This document shows, in pieces, positions 4,933 through 6,230 of a DNA stretch of 6,230 bases (the first letter of the stretch is position 1; each line of letters starts with the position of its first letter). The DNA is from a bacterium (GTDB lineage Bacteria; Patescibacteriota; Minisyncoccia; UBA6257; 02-FULL-45-10c): the NCBI GenBank assembly GCA_030646555.1, contig JAUSKP010000061.1, positions 1 to 6,230 of the forward strand, read 5' to 3'. Both the position numbers and the translations under genes were made by a program. The notes under the pieces are model-generated. The model saw nothing but the letters and a program-made list of their open reading frames with translations. It searched no databases and had not been told where the DNA came from.

Positions 4933-5336
4933 ACATCATTTTTGAAGATTGTTCTTTCTATCCGCCCATTGGCTGTGACTATAGAAATTATGATAAAGGG
5001 ATTTTCCTCCCCTCCAACATGCGGGGAAATAGTTCCTTTATTTTTTTCAGATTCATCTTCTCCTTCTTTGAATACCGGTACGCTGATCTCCCATTTTCCT
5101 TCATCGGTCTTGAGCGCGCCGAAAATTATTTCTTCGTCGCTTACAAAAATGTTCCATAGTTTCAGCGCTTCTTTCCCAAAAAAATAGATCGCGGTGCCGG
5201 TTCGCCATATTCCGTCATCAGCCCTCTTTCTATACTTTCTTACTTCCATTAAGGCCGTCCTATCTTTAAATAAGATGACATTTCTTACAGACTCTAATTC
5301 TAACCACGAGTTAAAATCAGGAATTTCATTTTCCAT
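4920..5336 (-). CDS. Hypothetical protein, 138 residues
   Basis: Not recognised as a known family. It looks like a soluble cytoplasmic protein: no signal peptide or membrane segment, acidic overall, beta-rich, with alternating hydrophobic strands such as NVILFKDRTALMEV (19-32), TAIYFFG (48-54), EIIFGAL (69-75) and PFIIISIV (112-119). A polar linker, EGEDESEKNKG (91-101), splits it into a larger N-terminal part and a short C-terminal part. Aromatic residues (W15, W44, W61, W82) are frequent. The start is well supported: AAGGGGG (5347-5341) lies 4 nt before ATG, and an extended -10 promoter lies upstream. It ends in PPR, whose codons form the 5' arm of its own terminator, so it is a single-gene unit. 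It is divergent from the Nudix-like gene across a 238-bp spacer. Confidence 0.85.
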   Translation of the reverse strand: MENEIPDFNSWLELESVRNVILFKDRTALMEVRKYRKRADDGIWRTGTAIYFFGKEALKLWNIFVSDEEIIFGALKTDEGKWEISVPVFKEGEDESEKNKGTISPHVGGEENPFIIISIVTANGRIERTIFKNDVPPR

Positions 5337-5340
5337 ACAA

Positions 5341-5347
5341 CCCCCTT
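5341..5347 (-). promoter_or_regulatory. Shine-Dalgarno sequence of the 138-residue gene
   Basis: AAGGGGG read on the minus strand, 4 nt before ATG 5336. It supports the chosen start and contrasts with the minus-strand genes to the left, which have none. Confidence 0.7.
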
Positions 5348-5355
5348 ATTTCAAG

Positions 5356-5395
5356 TAATCTATTTTTATACTAGCACCCGATAGATTATTGTCTA
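5356..5395 (-). promoter_or_regulatory. Promoter of the 138-residue gene with an operator-like inverted repeat
   Basis: On the minus strand an extended -10, TGCTAGTAT (5376-5368), lies 16 bp from a TAGACA -35 (5395-5390). The start site should be near 5361, leaving a leader of about 25 nt with the Shine-Dalgarno sequence. The arms TAATCTAT (5356-5363) and ATAGATTA (5381-5388) are exact complements that bracket the -10; one covers the start site. This fits a dimeric repressor site, but 8-bp arms in AT-rich DNA can arise by chance. Confidence 0.45.
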
Positions 5396-5495
5396 GTTGC
5401 TACGTAACCGCATCCAATTTTGCGTTCCAATATGACATCCCACTGATTGTTTTATGGGTATGTGTGTAAGTTGTGCAAATATTAGGTTTTAGCAT

Positions 5496-5525
5496 TTGAC
5501 TTTATGAATTTTATATCGCATTATA
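5496..5525 (+). promoter_or_regulatory. Predicted promoter of the Nudix-like gene
   Basis: TTGACT (5496-5501) is a near-consensus -35. ATTATA (5520-5525) at 18-bp spacing, or the overlapping TTATAT, is the likely -10. The start site would be near 5532, giving a leader of about 43 nt. The rest of the divergent spacer (5396-5495) shows nothing recognisable. Confidence 0.5.
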
Positions 5526-5561
5526 TACAAAGTTAGCTTCGATTCTTTGAAAATTTGATAT

Positions 5562-5570
5562 AAAGGAGGG
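5562..5570 (+). promoter_or_regulatory. Strong Shine-Dalgarno sequence of the Nudix-like gene
   Basis: AAAGGAGGG, with core GGAGG ending 5 nt before ATG 5575, is an almost ideal ribosome site. It fixes the start, which matters because it places the LPGGKV motif in the first 16 residues of the protein. Confidence 0.85.
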
Positions 5571-5574
5571 AATA

Positions 5575-6230
5575 ATGCAGAGCACTATAAGATCCGGATT
5601 TGGCCTGCCGGGCGGCAAGGTTGGAGTGATCAACAACGCATCCATCACTGTTAAATGCTTGGTTTTCTCAAAAGATGGACTGCTTATAGTAAAGGAAAAG
5701 AATCCCAAAAATAAATCCCAAGAAGAGCGGACAAAAAACGCGCTTTCTTTAAAAGAGATACAGTGCAGCATCCGGAAATTAGTTGAAAGGAGAAGGGAAA
5801 GAAAAGATTGGTCCGTGAATGAAGAAATTTTAAGAAAATTATTTGAAGAGATAAAAGACAACGGAAATGAATCCGTTATTTCTTTGTCTGCTGTCCGCGA
5901 GATCTTAGAGGAAACAGGATTTTTAATTAAGCCCCAAAAACTTACGCGCCTTTTAGTAAGGCCGGGCAATCTGCCGCATCATGTAGTTTTGTATCTTGGT
6001 GAAATTATTTCCGGAAAGTTAAAAAAAGAATCCGGAGAAACTTTCAATTTTTTTAAAAGACTTTCTGATCTGCCCCCAACCGATGAAGAACCGGGGGCGG
6101 AAAAAATTATGAAAACAGAACTTATGTTTTACAGACATAAAGTTTTGTATATTCCCTCGGCTCTAAAAATTCTTTTAGAAAAGAATTTTAGTTTCCCTTT
6201 TTCAAAAGAAGAAGTGGAAGACTTTTTAAA
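5575..6230 (+). CDS. Nudix hydrolase-like protein with a split Nudix motif (3' end outside the window)
   Basis: 218 residues are visible and the frame is still open at the window end. REILEETGF (108-116) matches the catalytic half of the Nudix box (REUxEExGU), with R108, E109, E112, E113 and G115 as the expected metal and catalytic residues. ITVKCLVFSKDGLLIVKEKN (24-43) resembles the first Nudix strands. RPGNLPHHVVLYLGEIISG (129-147) resembles the strand after the box helix. Nudix enzymes hydrolyse nucleoside diphosphates linked to another group; the substrate here is unknown. Oddly, the other half of the box, GFGLPGGKV (8-16), is at the N-terminus, and residues 48-97 are a charged helical insertion where it would normally be. 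The Glu of G-x5-E is replaced by N20. A partly diverged or non-catalytic Nudix protein is possible. It is expressed from its own promoter with a strong ribosome site. Confidence 0.75.
   Translation, partial: MQSTIRSGFGLPGGKVGVINNASITVKCLVFSKDGLLIVKEKNPKNKSQEERTKNALSLKEIQCSIRKLVERRRERKDWSVNEEILRKLFEEIKDNGNESVISLSAVREILEETGFLIKPQKLTRLLVRPGNLPHHVVLYLGEIISGKLKKESGETFNFFKRLSDLPPTDEEPGAEKIMKTELMFYRHKVLYIPSALKILLEKNFSFPFSKEEVEDFL

Noticed and set aside
4942..5187. Plus-strand frame of 81 codons
   Set aside because: Antisense to the well-supported 138-residue gene, and no ribosome site.
5511..5969. Minus-strand frame of 152 codons
   Set aside because: Antisense to the Nudix-like gene, which has a strong ribosome site and recognisable motifs.

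Overview
The window looks like a chromosomal segment from a small-genome, AT-rich uncultured bacterium, most likely of the Candidate Phyla Radiation (Parcubacteria-like). This is inference. It rests on a very large secreted multi-domain Ig-like protein, small orphan genes, a tRNA gene without an encoded CCA end, a mix of start codons with and without Shine-Dalgarno sequences, and spacers full of short degenerate repeats. There is no ribosomal marker to fix the taxon.

Layout. Positions 1-120 hold a dispersed imperfect-palindrome repeat, a small hairpin and ATTCG repeats. Positions 121-3123 (minus) encode a 1000-residue secreted protein: signal peptide, Cys-rich N-terminal domain, then about seven Ig-like or beta-sandwich units. 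Positions 3124-3413 are a spacer with TCTAAT repeats and two tandem hairpins. Positions 3414-3812 (minus) are yraN (UPF0102), a predicted nuclease-fold protein, with an extended -10 promoter just upstream. Positions 3813-4762 are mostly non-coding but highly structured: 11 of the window's 12 copies of the octamer GTGAAACA, four direct 16-mers that match the ParB site parS at 14 of 16 positions, a 14-bp hairpin, a perfect 38-bp palindrome, a short coding-like fragment, ACGAAT repeats and a probable 51-residue gene. A tRNA-Val(TAC) gene lies at 4763-4834. A 138-residue orphan gene (4920-5336, minus) has its stop codon inside its own terminator. A divergent spacer carries two promoters, and a Nudix-like gene starts at 5575 (plus) and runs off the window end.

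How it fits together. No multi-gene pathway is visible; every gene appears to be its own transcription unit, except that yraN could in principle read through to the large secreted protein. The signal least explained by ordinary annotation is the GTGAAACA array. The half-site equals one arm of the bacterial centromere parS, so the array may be a partition/ParB-type or related DNA-binding locus. One copy lies in the yraN coding sequence and others overlap the yraN promoter, so an operator role is also possible. No ParA or ParB gene is in the window, so the link to partition is a hypothesis only. A second oddity is the Nudix-like protein, whose LPGGKV half-motif sits at its N-terminus, about 95 residues ahead of the REILEETGF half.
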